A stretch of DNA of 14,319 bases from contig JAEKLU010000240.1 of the NCBI GenBank assembly GCA_019509685.1, positions 1 to 14,319 of the forward strand, in the 5' to 3' direction. Numbering within the stretch: the stretch's first letter is position 1; every line of letters begins with the position of its first letter. The DNA comes from Mesorhizobium sp. GTDB lineage: Bacteria > Pseudomonadota > Alphaproteobacteria > Rhizobiales > Rhizobiaceae. The notes under the pieces are model-generated. The model saw only the letters and a program-made list of their open reading frames with translations, did no database searches and was not told the origin of the DNA. Both the position numbers and the translations under genes were made by a program. Below, one piece after another: positions 1 to 8,306 of the stretch.

Positions 1-129
1 GCCGTCATCCGCAGACTCGCGCAAAACATCTTGACCGCTCACCCCCTCGACAAACCTATCGCAAGCAAAATGCGCAGAGCCAACTGGAGCAGAGACTTCT
101 TCTATGAGCTCTTTACTCATATGCGATAG
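1..129 (+). CDS. C-terminal end of a transposase (ISAs1-like), cut by the window edge
   Basis: Frame 1 is open from the first base to TAG at 127-129 and gives 42 residues. They begin AVIRRLAQNIL and end FFYELFTHMR. A V-R-R-L-A-x-N-(I/L)-L block followed by a basic stretch (SKMRRANW) is how I remember the C-terminus of ISAs1-family DDE transposases. The base composition is visibly lower in GC than the genes that follow, as expected of acquired DNA. The stop codon lies only a few bases before a probable IS end (CCCTG at 130-134). The N-terminus and catalytic residues are outside the window, so intactness cannot be judged. The family call is from memory and short; another DDE family is possible. 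Confidence 0.5.
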   Translation, partial: AVIRRLAQNILTAHPLDKPIASKMRRANWSRDFFYELFTHMR

Positions 130-134
130 CCCTG
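95..134 (+). mobile_element. Probable right terminus of an insertion sequence
   Basis: Read inwards on the minus strand from 134, the sequence begins CAGGGCTATCGCATATG. I recall CAGGG-type ends for ISAs1 elements, which fits the transposase tail that stops here. At 135 the sequence switches abruptly to a REP-type palindrome lacking its left arm, which marks the likely junction. The opposite end and the target duplication are outside the window. Confidence 0.4.
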
Positions 135-173
135 CCGTTCACGGGGAGAAGGTGCCGGCAGGCGGATGAGGGG
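135..173 (+). repeat. REP-like palindromic repeat, left arm missing
   Basis: The sequence reads CCGTTCACGGGGAGAAGG followed by GTGCCGGCAGGCGGATGAGGGG. It has the same organisation as the complete unit at 8617-8665: a GGGGAGAAG arm, a GC-rich dyad, then GGATGAGGGG. The matching CTTCTCCCC arm is absent and replaced by the presumed IS end. Such units are dispersed in Mesorhizobium-type genomes. Confidence 0.6.
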
Positions 174-264
174 TAACGCCGACCTCCGAAGGAATCCGTC
201 GAGACCGGCGAGCCGATCATGACTTGCCATCGGCATGACAGCCTGTGACAAGTTCGATCCTGTC

Positions 265-588
265 ATGACCTACCTCATCTACATCGCAGCCGCGCTTGCC
301 GAAATCGCCGGCTGCTTTTCTTTCTGGGCCTGGTGGCGGCTGGAGAAGTCGCCGCTCTGGCTTGTCCCGGGCCTCGCCTCGCTGGCGCTGTTCGGCTTCC
401 TGCTGTCGCTGGTCGACACCAACGCCGCCGGCCGTGCCTACGCCGCCTATGGCGGCATCTATATCGCCACCTCGCTCGGCTGGCTGTGGCTGGTCGAAGG
501 CGTGCGCCCCGACCGCTGGGACATGGCGGGGGCGGCGCTCTGCATCGCGGGTGCTTCCGTCATCCTCCTGGCACCTCGCGGAGCGTAG
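265..588 (+). CDS. YnfA/UPF0060-family small membrane protein
   Basis: The product is 107 residues and almost wholly hydrophobic, with about four membrane segments. The family motifs LAEIAGCF (near residue 10), [10 protein letters not shown] (near 63) and the late DRWDMAG are all present. YnfA proteins are inner-membrane proteins of about 108 residues, related in fold to small multidrug-resistance transporters; the substrate is not established here. An upstream in-frame ATG at 235 would add ten polar residues. I prefer 265 because it gives the usual family length, although neither start has a clear ribosome-binding site. The stop is 3 bp before the Rsm22-like gene, so the two are probably co-transcribed. 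Confidence 0.88.
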   Translation: MTYLIYIAAALAEIAGCFSFWAWWRLEKSPLWLVPGLASLALFGFLLSLVDTNAAGRAYAAYGGIYIATSLGWLWLVEGVRPDRWDMAGAALCIAGASVILLAPRGA

Positions 589-591
589 GCG

Positions 592-1557
592 ATGGAACTC
601 CCCGCCCCGCTCCGCCAAGGCGTCGACGGCCTGCTCGAAAAAGTGCCGCTGCCGGTGTTGAAGCAGGCGGCAAAGACGCTTTCGGAACGCTACCGCGCGG
701 AGCTGCGCGACGGCCGCCTGCATATGGGCGAGGACATGGCGGTCAAGGCCTATCTTGCGACGAGGCTGCCCGCCACCTATGCCGCCGTACGCGCCAGCCT
801 GGATGCTCTGGTGGCAACGCGGCCAGATTTCCAGCCGAAGACGCTGCTCGATATCGGCGCCGGCCCTGGCACGATGCTTTGGGCCACCACCGACGCCTGG
901 CCGGAGCTGGAACAGGCTGTGCTGGTCGAGGCAAGTGCCGCCGTGCGCAAGGTCGGGCAATCGCTTGCGGCCGGCGCGATCGCCGTCCGCACCGACTGGA
1001 TTGCCGGCGACGCCACCATCGACCTCGATGGCCTCCAGCCTGCCGACCTCGTCACCATCGCCTATGTGCTGGACGAGGTCGCGCCGGCCTCGCTGCCGAA
1101 ACTCGTCGATCGGCTCTGGCGGCTGACCGCCGACACGTTGCTCATCGTCGAACCCGGCACGCCGGCCGGCTGGCGGCGCGTGCTGACCGCCCGCCAGCAA
1201 CTGATCGAGGCGGGTGCGCATCTTCTGGCCCCCTGCCCACACCAGGTGCCCTGCCCGCTGACGCCGCCCGACTGGTGCCATTTCGCGCGCCGCGTCGCCC
1301 GCTCGCGCCTGCATCGCCTCGTCAAGGACGCGGATGTGCCGTGGGAGGATGAGAAGTTCATCTATCTCGCCGCCTCGCGGCAGCCTGCGCCGGCGCGCCC
1401 GGCGCGGGTGATCGCGCCGCCGAAGGCAGGATCGGGAAAGGTCGTGCTCAAACTTTGCCAGCCGGACGGCAGCGCCGGCGAGCAGTTGTTCAGCAAGCGC
1501 GATGGCGAGGGTTTCAAGGCTGCGCGGCGGGTCGATTGGGGCGATGCGTTGGGATAG
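592..1557 (+). CDS. Rsm22-family ribosomal small-subunit methyltransferase-like protein
   Basis: This 321-residue protein has a class I SAM-binding fold, with DIGAGPGT at residues 87-94, an acidic strand end (LVEAS) about 20 residues later and AYVLDE. The C-terminal half has the Rsm22 signature CPHQVPCP followed by WCHFARR. Cysteines 215, 221, 229 and 289 match in spacing the four [4Fe-4S] ligands I recall for human METTL17 (333, 339, 347, 404). Homologues bind the small ribosomal subunit and assist its assembly; methylation of rRNA by the bacterial protein is inferred, not shown. The start is supported by GGAG at 580-583, 8 bp upstream and inside the end of the ynfA-like gene, which suggests translational coupling. 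Downstream is a 603-bp gene-free spacer. Confidence 0.88.
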   Translation: MELPAPLRQGVDGLLEKVPLPVLKQAAKTLSERYRAELRDGRLHMGEDMAVKAYLATRLPATYAAVRASLDALVATRPDFQPKTLLDIGAGPGTMLWATTDAWPELEQAVLVEASAAVRKVGQSLAAGAIAVRTDWIAGDATIDLDGLQPADLVTIAYVLDEVAPASLPKLVDRLWRLTADTLLIVEPGTPAGWRRVLTARQQLIEAGAHLLAPCPHQVPCPLTPPDWCHFARRVARSRLHRLVKDADVPWEDEKFIYLAASRQPAPARPARVIAPPKAGSGKVVLKLCQPDGSAGEQLFSKRDGEGFKAARRVDWGDALG

Positions 1558-1632
1558 GTCCCGGCGGACGCCGGTGGCGTCGGCCTCGAGAAAGGCCGCA
1601 GCGGCGGTGCCTTGGCAGATCGCCGACTTTGG

Positions 1633-1870
1633 AGATTAGCCGGAAGCACCCGAACTTCGTCATCCACGGGCGAAGCGGGAGCGAAGCGGACGCGCAGACC
1701 CAAGGATCCATGCCGGGACATCAGCCGAAGAGTAAGGCGGCGCAGAATGGAGTTCATTCTGAACCGCTGCAACGCTCGTAAGTAATGGGATGGATCCTCG
1801 GGTCTGCGCGCGTCGCTTCGCTCCTTGCTCCGCCCGTGGATGACGACTTGACGGGTGTTTCGGCTAATCT
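1633..1870. repeat. Long imperfect inverted repeat element with inner hairpin
   Basis: The left arm (1633-1709) and right arm (1792-1870) are reverse complements over nearly 80 bp with scattered mismatches. The outer ends are AGATTAGCCG and CGGCTAATCT, and the inner ends are GGATCC on both sides. The arms share GTCATCCACGGGCG and CGCAGACCC. The loop of about 82 bp holds its own perfect dyad, CAGAATG (1743-1749) and CATTCTG (1755-1761). No reading frame or transposase is present, so this is a non-autonomous palindromic or MITE-like element. I believe related copies are common in Mesorhizobium, but that is from memory. Confidence 0.75.
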
Positions 1871-2109
1871 TGAACGCCGTGCCCGCTTGCCCCGAATGCA
1901 CATAGTGGATCCGCTGCAAGCGCGTCCCCCAGCGGCCGGCTATCCAAATTGTTCTTGCTTTGTTCGATAACGCCGAATAAGAATCACCGCTTGCCGAGTC
2001 AACCGGAATCGGGCCGCCGGAATTCTGTCCTGTGGATGGTTTGCCGTCCCTGTGAACAACGTGAAATCAAGGTCGGTTGTCTGCGCGGTGATGCAGAAAG
2101 GTCAGCACC

Positions 2110-2146
2110 CGATCCGTCTCGTTCTGATATCGAGAAGGCGGGATCG
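2110..2146 (+). promoter_or_regulatory. Hairpin in the presumed dnaB leader
   Basis: CGATCC (2110-2115) pairs with GGATCG (2141-2146), and TCTCG (2117-2121) pairs with CGAGA (2131-2135). An asymmetric internal loop separates the stems and the apical loop is 9 nt. The base of the hairpin ends 5 bp before the GGGG ribosome-binding site at 2152-2155. It could affect dnaB translation; no function is shown. Confidence 0.3.
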
Positions 2147-2160
2147 AAATCGGGGACATC

Positions 2161-3651
2161 ATGGCAGAGGCGGCACGGAAATTCGGCGCGGCGGAAACGC
2201 CGCTTTATCGCGAGGCACCGAACAACATCGAGGCCGAGCAGGCGCTGCTTGGCGCCATCCTCGTCAACAACGACGCCTTCTACCGTGTCTCGGATTTTCT
2301 GAAGCCGGCGCATTTCCATGAACCGCTGCACCGCCGGATCTTCGAGGTCGCGGCCGAGCTCATCCGCATGGGCAAGATCGCGACGCCGATCACGCTGAAG
2401 ACCTTCCTGCCGGCCGACGAGAAGGTCGGCGAGATGACGGTGGCGCAATATGTCGTGCGGCTTGCCGTCGAGGCGGTCACCGTCGTCAACGCCACGGACT
2501 ATGGCCGCGCCATCTACGACCTTGCCACGCGCCGCGCGCTGATCACCGTCGGCGAGGACATGGTCAACATCGCCTACGATGCGCCGGTCGACATGTCGCC
2601 TTCCGACCAGATCGAGGACGCCGAGCGGCGACTGTTCGAGCTGGCCGAGACCGGCCGCTACGACGGCGGCTTCGAAAGCTTCAACGATGCGGTCAAGACC
2701 GCCGTCGACATGGCAAATGCCGCCTTCATGCGCGACGGCCATCTGTCGGGCATCGCCACCGGCCTGCGCGATCTCGACCGCCGCATGGGCGGGTTGCAGC
2801 CATCCGACCTGATCGTGCTCGCCGGCCGCCCCGGCATGGGCAAGACCTCGTTGGCCACCAACATCGCCTTCAACATCGCCGAAGCCTATGTCCCGGCCCA
2901 GCAGGCCGACGGCTCCTTCAAGGCGGCCAATGGCGGCGTCGTCGGCTTCTTCTCGCTGGAAATGTCGTCGGAGCAGCTCGCCACCCGTATCATCTCCGAG
3001 CAGACCGAGATCTCATCGTCGAAGATCCGCCGCGGCGAGATCACCGAGATGGATTTCGAAAAGCTCGTCGCCTGCTCGCAGACCATGCAAAAAATCCCGC
3101 TGTTCATCGACCAGACCGGCGGCATCTCGATCGCGCAGCTTTCGGCCCGCGCGCGGCGCTTGAAGCGGCAGCGCGGCCTCGACCTCATCGTCATCGACTA
3201 TATCCAGCTGATGCAGGGCTCGAGCGCGCGCGCCTCGCAGAACCGCGTGCAGGAAATCACCGAGATCACCACCGGCCTGAAGGCCTTGGCCAAGGAGCTC
3301 GGCGTGCCGATCATCGCGCTGTCGCAGCTGTCGCGTCAGGTCGAAAGCCGCGACGACAAGCGCCCGCAGCTTTCGGACTTGCGTGAATCCGGCTCCATCG
3401 AGCAGGACGCCGACGTGGTGCTGTTCGTCTATCGCGAGGAATATTACCTCAAGAACCGCGAGCCGAAGCTCGGCACCGAGGAATACGTCAAGTGGGAAAA
3501 CGAGATGAACGAGATGCGCGGCAAGGCCGAGTGCATCGTGGCCAAGCAGCGCCATGGGCCGACCGGCTCGGTCAGCCTCGCCTTCCACGGTGAATTCACG
3601 CGGTTCTCCGATCTGGCGGAAGAGCATCATATCGCGGAGAGGTTCGAGTAG
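2161..3651 (+). CDS. dnaB: Replicative DNA helicase DnaB
   Basis: This is the hexameric ATP-driven helicase that unwinds DNA ahead of the replication fork and is loaded at the origin. The 496-residue product has the N-terminal primase-binding domain (starting near NNIEAEQALLGAIL, about 21-34), a linker, and the RecA-like C-terminal domain. Walker A is GRPGMGKT at 222-229, Walker B is LIVIDYIQL at 342-350, followed by LSQLSRQVE and SDLRESGSIEQDADVV. Compared with the E. coli protein (471 residues) there is a short insertion after Walker A (around AQQADGSFKAANGG), which I believe is usual in alphaproteobacteria. It is not an intein. The start is supported by GGGG at 2152-2155. radA follows after 74 bp, with no alanine racemase gene between them. 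Confidence 0.97.
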   Translation: MAEAARKFGAAETPLYREAPNNIEAEQALLGAILVNNDAFYRVSDFLKPAHFHEPLHRRIFEVAAELIRMGKIATPITLKTFLPADEKVGEMTVAQYVVRLAVEAVTVVNATDYGRAIYDLATRRALITVGEDMVNIAYDAPVDMSPSDQIEDAERRLFELAETGRYDGGFESFNDAVKTAVDMANAAFMRDGHLSGIATGLRDLDRRMGGLQPSDLIVLAGRPGMGKTSLATNIAFNIAEAYVPAQQADGSFKAANGGVVGFFSLEMSSEQLATRIISEQTEISSSKIRRGEITEMDFEKLVACSQTMQKIPLFIDQTGGISIAQLSARARRLKRQRGLDLIVIDYIQLMQGSSARASQNRVQEITEITTGLKALAKELGVPIIALSQLSRQVESRDDKRPQLSDLRESGSIEQDADVVLFVYREEYYLKNREPKLGTEEYVKWENEMNEMRGKAECIVAKQRHGPTGSVSLAFHGEFTRFSDLAEEHHIAERFE

Positions 3652-3725
3652 GTTTTGGGAAACGCCTCAGTCCGTCAACCCCGCGCTATCCCGCCGACCC
3701 ATCCAATTGTCGCGGGCCGCGCGTA

Positions 3726-5018
<1,293 letters not shown>

Positions 5019-5065
5019 TACGGCTCGACGGGCCGTGAAAACGAGATCGGAGTGGGGCCAAAAAC

Positions 5066-5758
5066 ATGCCGATTACGCTGCTTGACGGAATCCTGGTCGG
5101 CTTCACCCTGGTCTCGGCAATGCTTGCCATGGTGCGCGGCTTTTCGCGCGAAGTGCTGTCGGTCGTATCCTGGGCGGCGGCGGCCGCGGCGGCGTTCTTC
5201 TTCTATAAGCCGGTGCTGCCTTACGTTCAGCCCTATGTCGACAACGACAAGATCGCGATGGCCGCGTCGGCCGGCGCCGTCTTCCTCATTGCGCTGATCG
5301 TCGTGTCCGTCATCACCATGAAGCTCGCCGACTGGATCATCGATTCGCGCATCGGCGCGCTCGATCGCACGCTGGGCTTCCTCTACGGCGCGGCGCGCGG
5401 CATCCTGGTCGTCGCGGTGGCCCTGCTGTTCTTCAACTGGCTGGCCGGCGCCAAGGCACCCGCCTGGATCGCCAACGCCAAATCGCGGCCGCTGCTCGAG
5501 ACGATCGGCGCCAAGCTCGAAAGCGTGCTGCCCGAAAACACCGAAGAGCTGGTCAACAAATACACCCACAAAGGCACGCCGCAGGCAGGCGCGCCGGCAA
5601 CGGGCGACCAGCCCGCGGCCGAGCCGCCGGCAGCCGGCGACGACAATGCCCCGGCGCCCGACGACAGCGAGGGCGCTGCTCCGGCCGACAACGAGCCGGC
5701 GCCCGCTACTCCGGCTCCCGCTCCGGCCCCCGCGCCTGCCCCAGCGCCGGCAAACTGA
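5066..5758 (+). CDS. cvpA: CvpA-family inner-membrane protein with Ala/Pro-rich tail
   Basis: This 230-residue protein has four predicted membrane segments at about residues 5-23, 29-47, 65-88 and 105-125, and the family motif GALDRTLGFLYGAARG at 97-112. In E. coli CvpA is required for colicin V production and lies directly upstream of purF, as here; its biochemical role is unclear. Residues 169-230 form a soluble, low-complexity acidic and Pro/Ala-rich tail ending in uninterrupted Ala-Pro repeats, longer than the E. coli protein (about 162 aa). The tail is probably disordered. The start follows GGAGTGGGG (5049-5057). radA is 47 bp upstream, and purF starts 111 bp downstream after a GC-rich hairpin. 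Confidence 0.92.
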   Translation: MPITLLDGILVGFTLVSAMLAMVRGFSREVLSVVSWAAAAAAAFFFYKPVLPYVQPYVDNDKIAMAASAGAVFLIALIVVSVITMKLADWIIDSRIGALDRTLGFLYGAARGILVVAVALLFFNWLAGAKAPAWIANAKSRPLLETIGAKLESVLPENTEELVNKYTHKGTPQAGAPATGDQPAAEPPAAGDDNAPAPDDSEGAAPADNEPAPATPAPAPAPAPAPAPAN

Positions 5759-5760
5759 TT

Positions 5761-5780
5761 TCGCCGGCGCTCGCCGGCGA
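5761..5780 (+). repeat. GC-rich hairpin between cvpA and purF
   Basis: Two copies of TCGCCGGCG lie 1 bp apart, and because each is itself a palindrome the 20-bp block folds into a strong hairpin two bases after the cvpA stop. There is no following T run, so it is not a standard intrinsic terminator. It may slow 3' decay or mark the boundary with a purF promoter. Confidence 0.45.
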
Positions 5781-5814
5781 CCGAGCCAATTTGTGAATGC
5801 AAGAAAGCGTGCGT

Positions 5815-5841
5815 TGCGTTCGGCGAGCGATCACATTATAT
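5815..5841 (+). promoter_or_regulatory. Possible purF promoter
   Basis: TTGCGT (5815-5820) and TTATAT (5836-5841) resemble -35 and -10 boxes with a 15-bp spacer, shorter than ideal; other registers are possible. If the -10 box is real, transcription would begin near 5848, so the ATG at 5840 could not be the purF start. That supports the start at 5870. Confidence 0.3.
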
Positions 5842-5869
5842 GGCGGCTTTAGCGGAGCTTGAGCACCAG

Positions 5870-7351
5870 ATGGCAGACTCAACGGCAGATAGAGGCCAAG
5901 TCCTTTCCGCCGAGGCCGACGACCATTTTCATGACGAGTGCGGCGTGTTCGGCATCTTCGGCCGCCAGGACGCGGCGGCGATCGTCACACTCGGCCTGCA
6001 CGCGCTGCAGCATCGCGGCCAGGAAGCGGCCGGCATCGTCTCTTACGACGGCACGCAGTTCCACGTCGAACGCCATGTCGGCCTGATCGGCGACACTTTC
6101 ACCAAGCAGCGCGTCATCGACAGCCTGCAAGGCAATCGCGCCATCGGCCACACACGCTACGCCACGACCGGCGGCGCCGGCATGCGCAACATCCAGCCTT
6201 TCTTCGCCGAGCTTGCCGACGGCGGCTTCGCGGTCGCCCATAACGGCAATCTCACCAACGCCATGACGGTGCAGCGTGCCTTGCAGAAGCAGGGCGCGAT
6301 CTTCTCGTCCACCTCCGACACCGAGACGTTGCTGCATCTGGTCGCGACCAGCAAGGAACGCGATCTGAATTCCCGCTTCATCGATGCGGTGCGCCAGGTC
6401 GAGGGCGCCTTCTCGCTGGTGGCGATGACGGCCAAGAAGATGATCGGCTGCCGTGACCCGCTCGGCATCCGGCCGCTGGTGCTTGGCGATCTCGACGGCG
6501 CCTGGATCCTCGCATCCGAGACCTGCGCGCTCGACATCATCGGCGCCCGCTTCGTGCGCGACCTGAAGGCCGGCGAGATGGTCGTGATCACCGCCAAGGG
6601 CATCGAGAGCCTGTTTCCGTTCGAGCCGCAGAAGACCCGCTTCTGTATCTTCGAATATGTCTATTTCGCGCGGCCGGATTCCTCGGTCGAGGGCCGCAAT
6701 GTCTATGAAGTGCGCAAGCGCATCGGCGCCGAGCTGGCGCAGGAAAACCCGGTCGAGGCCGACATCGTCGTGCCGGTGCCGGATTCCGGCACGCCGGCGG
6801 CGATCGGCTTTTCCCAGGCCGCGGGCATTCCCTTCGAGCTCGGCATCATCCGCAACCACTATGTCGGCCGCACCTTCATCCAGCCCGGCGATTCGATCCG
6901 CCACATGGGCGTGAAGCTGAAGCACAACGCCAACCGCCGCATGATCGAGGGCAAGCGCGTGGTGCTGGTCGACGATTCGATCGTGCGCGGCACCACCAGC
7001 CAGAAGATCGTGCAGATGGTGCGCGACGCCGGCGCCAGGGAAGTGCATATGCGCATCGCCTCGCCGCCGACCAGCGCGTCGTGCTTCTACGGCGTCGACA
7101 CGCCGGAGAAGTCGAAGCTGCTCGCATCGCGCATGTCGGTGGAGGAAATGGCCGAGTTCATTCGCGTCGATTCGCTCGGCTTCCTGTCGATCGACGGGCT
7201 CTACCGCGCCGTCGGCGAGGCCGGCCGCGACAACGAGCAGCCGCAATTCTGCGACGCCTGCTTCACGGGACAGTACCCCACCCGCCTGCTCGACTTCGAA
7301 GGCCACGACAACGTGCGCACGCTGTCGCTGCTGGCGAACAACGGGGTGTAG
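5870..7351 (+). CDS. purF: Amidophosphoribosyltransferase PurF (Fe-S type)
   Basis: PurF makes 5-phosphoribosylamine from PRPP and glutamine, the first committed step of purine synthesis. The 493-residue product has a 23-residue propeptide followed by the catalytic N-terminal Cys24 (ECGVFGIFG) of the Ntn-type glutaminase domain. The PRPP loop VVLVDDSIVRGTT is at 364-376. Counted from the mature cysteine, C236, C382, C438 and C441 almost coincide with the B. subtilis [4Fe-4S] ligands (236, 382, 437, 440), so this is the cluster-containing, propeptide-processed class, unlike the E. coli enzyme. An in-frame ATG at 5840 would add ten residues. I prefer 5870, which has GGAG at 5854-5857 and a plausible propeptide length. 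An SDR gene follows after 85 bp. Confidence 0.96.
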   Translation: MADSTADRGQVLSAEADDHFHDECGVFGIFGRQDAAAIVTLGLHALQHRGQEAAGIVSYDGTQFHVERHVGLIGDTFTKQRVIDSLQGNRAIGHTRYATTGGAGMRNIQPFFAELADGGFAVAHNGNLTNAMTVQRALQKQGAIFSSTSDTETLLHLVATSKERDLNSRFIDAVRQVEGAFSLVAMTAKKMIGCRDPLGIRPLVLGDLDGAWILASETCALDIIGARFVRDLKAGEMVVITAKGIESLFPFEPQKTRFCIFEYVYFARPDSSVEGRNVYEVRKRIGAELAQENPVEADIVVPVPDSGTPAAIGFSQAAGIPFELGIIRNHYVGRTFIQPGDSIRHMGVKLKHNANRRMIEGKRVVLVDDSIVRGTTSQKIVQMVRDAGAREVHMRIASPPTSASCFYGVDTPEKSKLLASRMSVEEMAEFIRVDSLGFLSIDGLYRAVGEAGRDNEQPQFCDACFTGQYPTRLLDFEGHDNVRTLSLLANNGV

Positions 7352-7366
7352 GCTCTTTGTTTTTAC

Positions 7367-7409
7367 GCAATTCCGGACGGAAAACCGCTCACACTTTTCC
7401 TGGAATTGC
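7367..7409. repeat. Palindromic element between purF and the SDR gene
   Basis: GCAATTCC (7367-7374) pairs with GGAATTGC (7402-7409), and inside it GGAAAA (7379-7384) pairs with TTTTCC (7395-7400). The apical loop is 10 nt. There is no T run after it. I believe this sequence, often preceded by TTTTTAC as here, is a dispersed short palindrome of Rhizobiales; that is from memory. Confidence 0.6.
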
Positions 7410-7436
7410 TCTTGCCCACTTCACGGAAATTCCAGC

Positions 7437-8180
7437 ATGACCCTCGACCTTTCCGGCCGCGTGGCGGTCGTTACCGGCGCCTCGCGCGGCATCGGCTATT
7501 TCATCGCCCGGGAACTGGCCGCGGCCGGCGCGCATGTGATCGCCGTGGCGCGCACCGTCGGCGGGCTCGAAGAGCTTGACGACCAGATCAAGGCCGATGG
7601 CCGCGGACAGGCAACGCTGGTGCCGCTCGACCTCGCCGACATGCCCGGCATCGACCGGCTGGGCGGCGCCATCCATGAGCGCTGGGGCAAGCTCGACATA
7701 TTGGTCGCCAATGCCGGCGTGCTCGGCGTCATCTCGCCGATCGGCCATGTCGAGGCAAAGACCTTCGACAAGGTGATGACCATCAACGTCACCTCGACCT
7801 GGCGGCTGATCCGCTCGGTCGATCCGCTGCTCAGGCTTTCCGACGCCGGCCGCGCCATCATCCTGTCGTCAAACGCCGCGCATTCGGCGCGCGCCTTCTG
7901 GGCGCCTTACGCGGCTTCCAAGGCCGCGGTCGAGACGATGATGCGTTCCTGGGCGCATGAGACCGAGAGCCTGCCGCTCAGGGTCAATGCCGCCGATCCC
8001 GGCGCCACCCGCACCGCCATGCGCGCGCAGGCGATGCCCGGCGAGGATCCGGAAACGCTGCCGCACCCTTCAGAGATCGCCCGGCGCATCGTGCCGCTGG
8101 CCAGCCCCGAACTCAAAGAAACCGGGCTGATCTTCCAGGCCAAGCACAACCGGTTCGTTGCGTACCGGCAGCCGGAGTAA
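7437..8180 (+). CDS. Short-chain dehydrogenase/reductase (SDR family)
   Basis: This 247-residue classical SDR is a soluble NAD(P)-dependent oxidoreductase. The cofactor motif TGASRGIG is at 13-20, NAG at 92-94, and the catalytic residues S145, Y158 and K162 have standard spacing (SSNA, then YAASK). Arg17 after TGAS is common in NADPH-preferring members, so NADPH is a reasonable guess. The substrate cannot be read from the sequence. The C-terminus contains LIFQAKHNRFVAYRQPE, with no membrane segment. CACGGAAAT lies just upstream of the ATG. It follows purF by 85 bp, and I recall an SDR gene in this position in other Rhizobiales, but no link to purine synthesis is evident. Confidence 0.93.
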   Translation: MTLDLSGRVAVVTGASRGIGYFIARELAAAGAHVIAVARTVGGLEELDDQIKADGRGQATLVPLDLADMPGIDRLGGAIHERWGKLDILVANAGVLGVISPIGHVEAKTFDKVMTINVTSTWRLIRSVDPLLRLSDAGRAIILSSNAAHSARAFWAPYAASKAAVETMMRSWAHETESLPLRVNAADPGATRTAMRAQAMPGEDPETLPHPSEIARRIVPLASPELKETGLIFQAKHNRFVAYRQPE

Positions 8181-8189
8181 CATCCCCCG

Positions 8190-8209
8190 CGTTCACGGGT
8201 CTGTGAACG
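8190..8209 (+). repeat. Short hairpin after the SDR gene
   Basis: CGTTCAC (8190-8196) and GTGAACG (8203-8209) form a perfect 7-bp stem with a 6-nt loop, nine bases after the SDR stop. There is no T tract. It could be a weak or Rho-assisted 3' end, or an operator dyad for the small gene at 8307. Confidence 0.4.
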
Positions 8210-8306
8210 GCGCGGCGGAAGCGTTCCTCGCGGCCAGCTTTCGCCGCAGATGGGGAATTGCTAGGATCGACCCGACTTCGACATCAAGCAAAGTGAGGAA
8301 TTCCCC

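Larger units (their letters stand above)
1558..2160. other. 603-bp gene-free spacer upstream of dnaB
   Basis: No convincing gene is seen on either strand. The spacer contains a long inverted-repeat element (1633-1870) and a hairpin just before dnaB (2110-2146). The dnaB promoter must lie here. I see only weak candidates, such as CTTGCT at 1954-1959 with an A/T-rich stretch near 1977, and do not call one. Confidence 0.6.

Noticed and set aside
217..1314. Minus-strand open frame across the ynfA-like and Rsm22-like genes
   Set aside because: The + strand genes have strong family motifs; the antisense product is a low-complexity Arg/Gly/Asp-rich shadow.
1785..1970. Short open frames within and beside the inverted-repeat element
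   Set aside because: They read through the repeat arm, have no ribosome-binding site and resemble no protein.
2031..2039. DnaA-box-like TGTGGATGG upstream of dnaB
   Set aside because: A single near match (7 of 9) with no cluster of boxes or AT-rich region; expected by chance.
2881..2940. Insertion in DnaB after Walker A, considered as an intein or acquired domain
   Set aside because: Only a short polar loop, in the same codon usage, with no splicing motifs; likely usual for alphaproteobacterial DnaB.
5840..5869. Earlier purF start at 5840
   Set aside because: It overlaps a possible -10 box and lengthens the propeptide to 33 residues; 5870 is the better start, though not proven.
5879..7306. 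Long minus-strand open frame opposite purF
   Set aside because: Same cause: antisense of a conserved high-GC gene, no motif, no ribosome-binding site of note.
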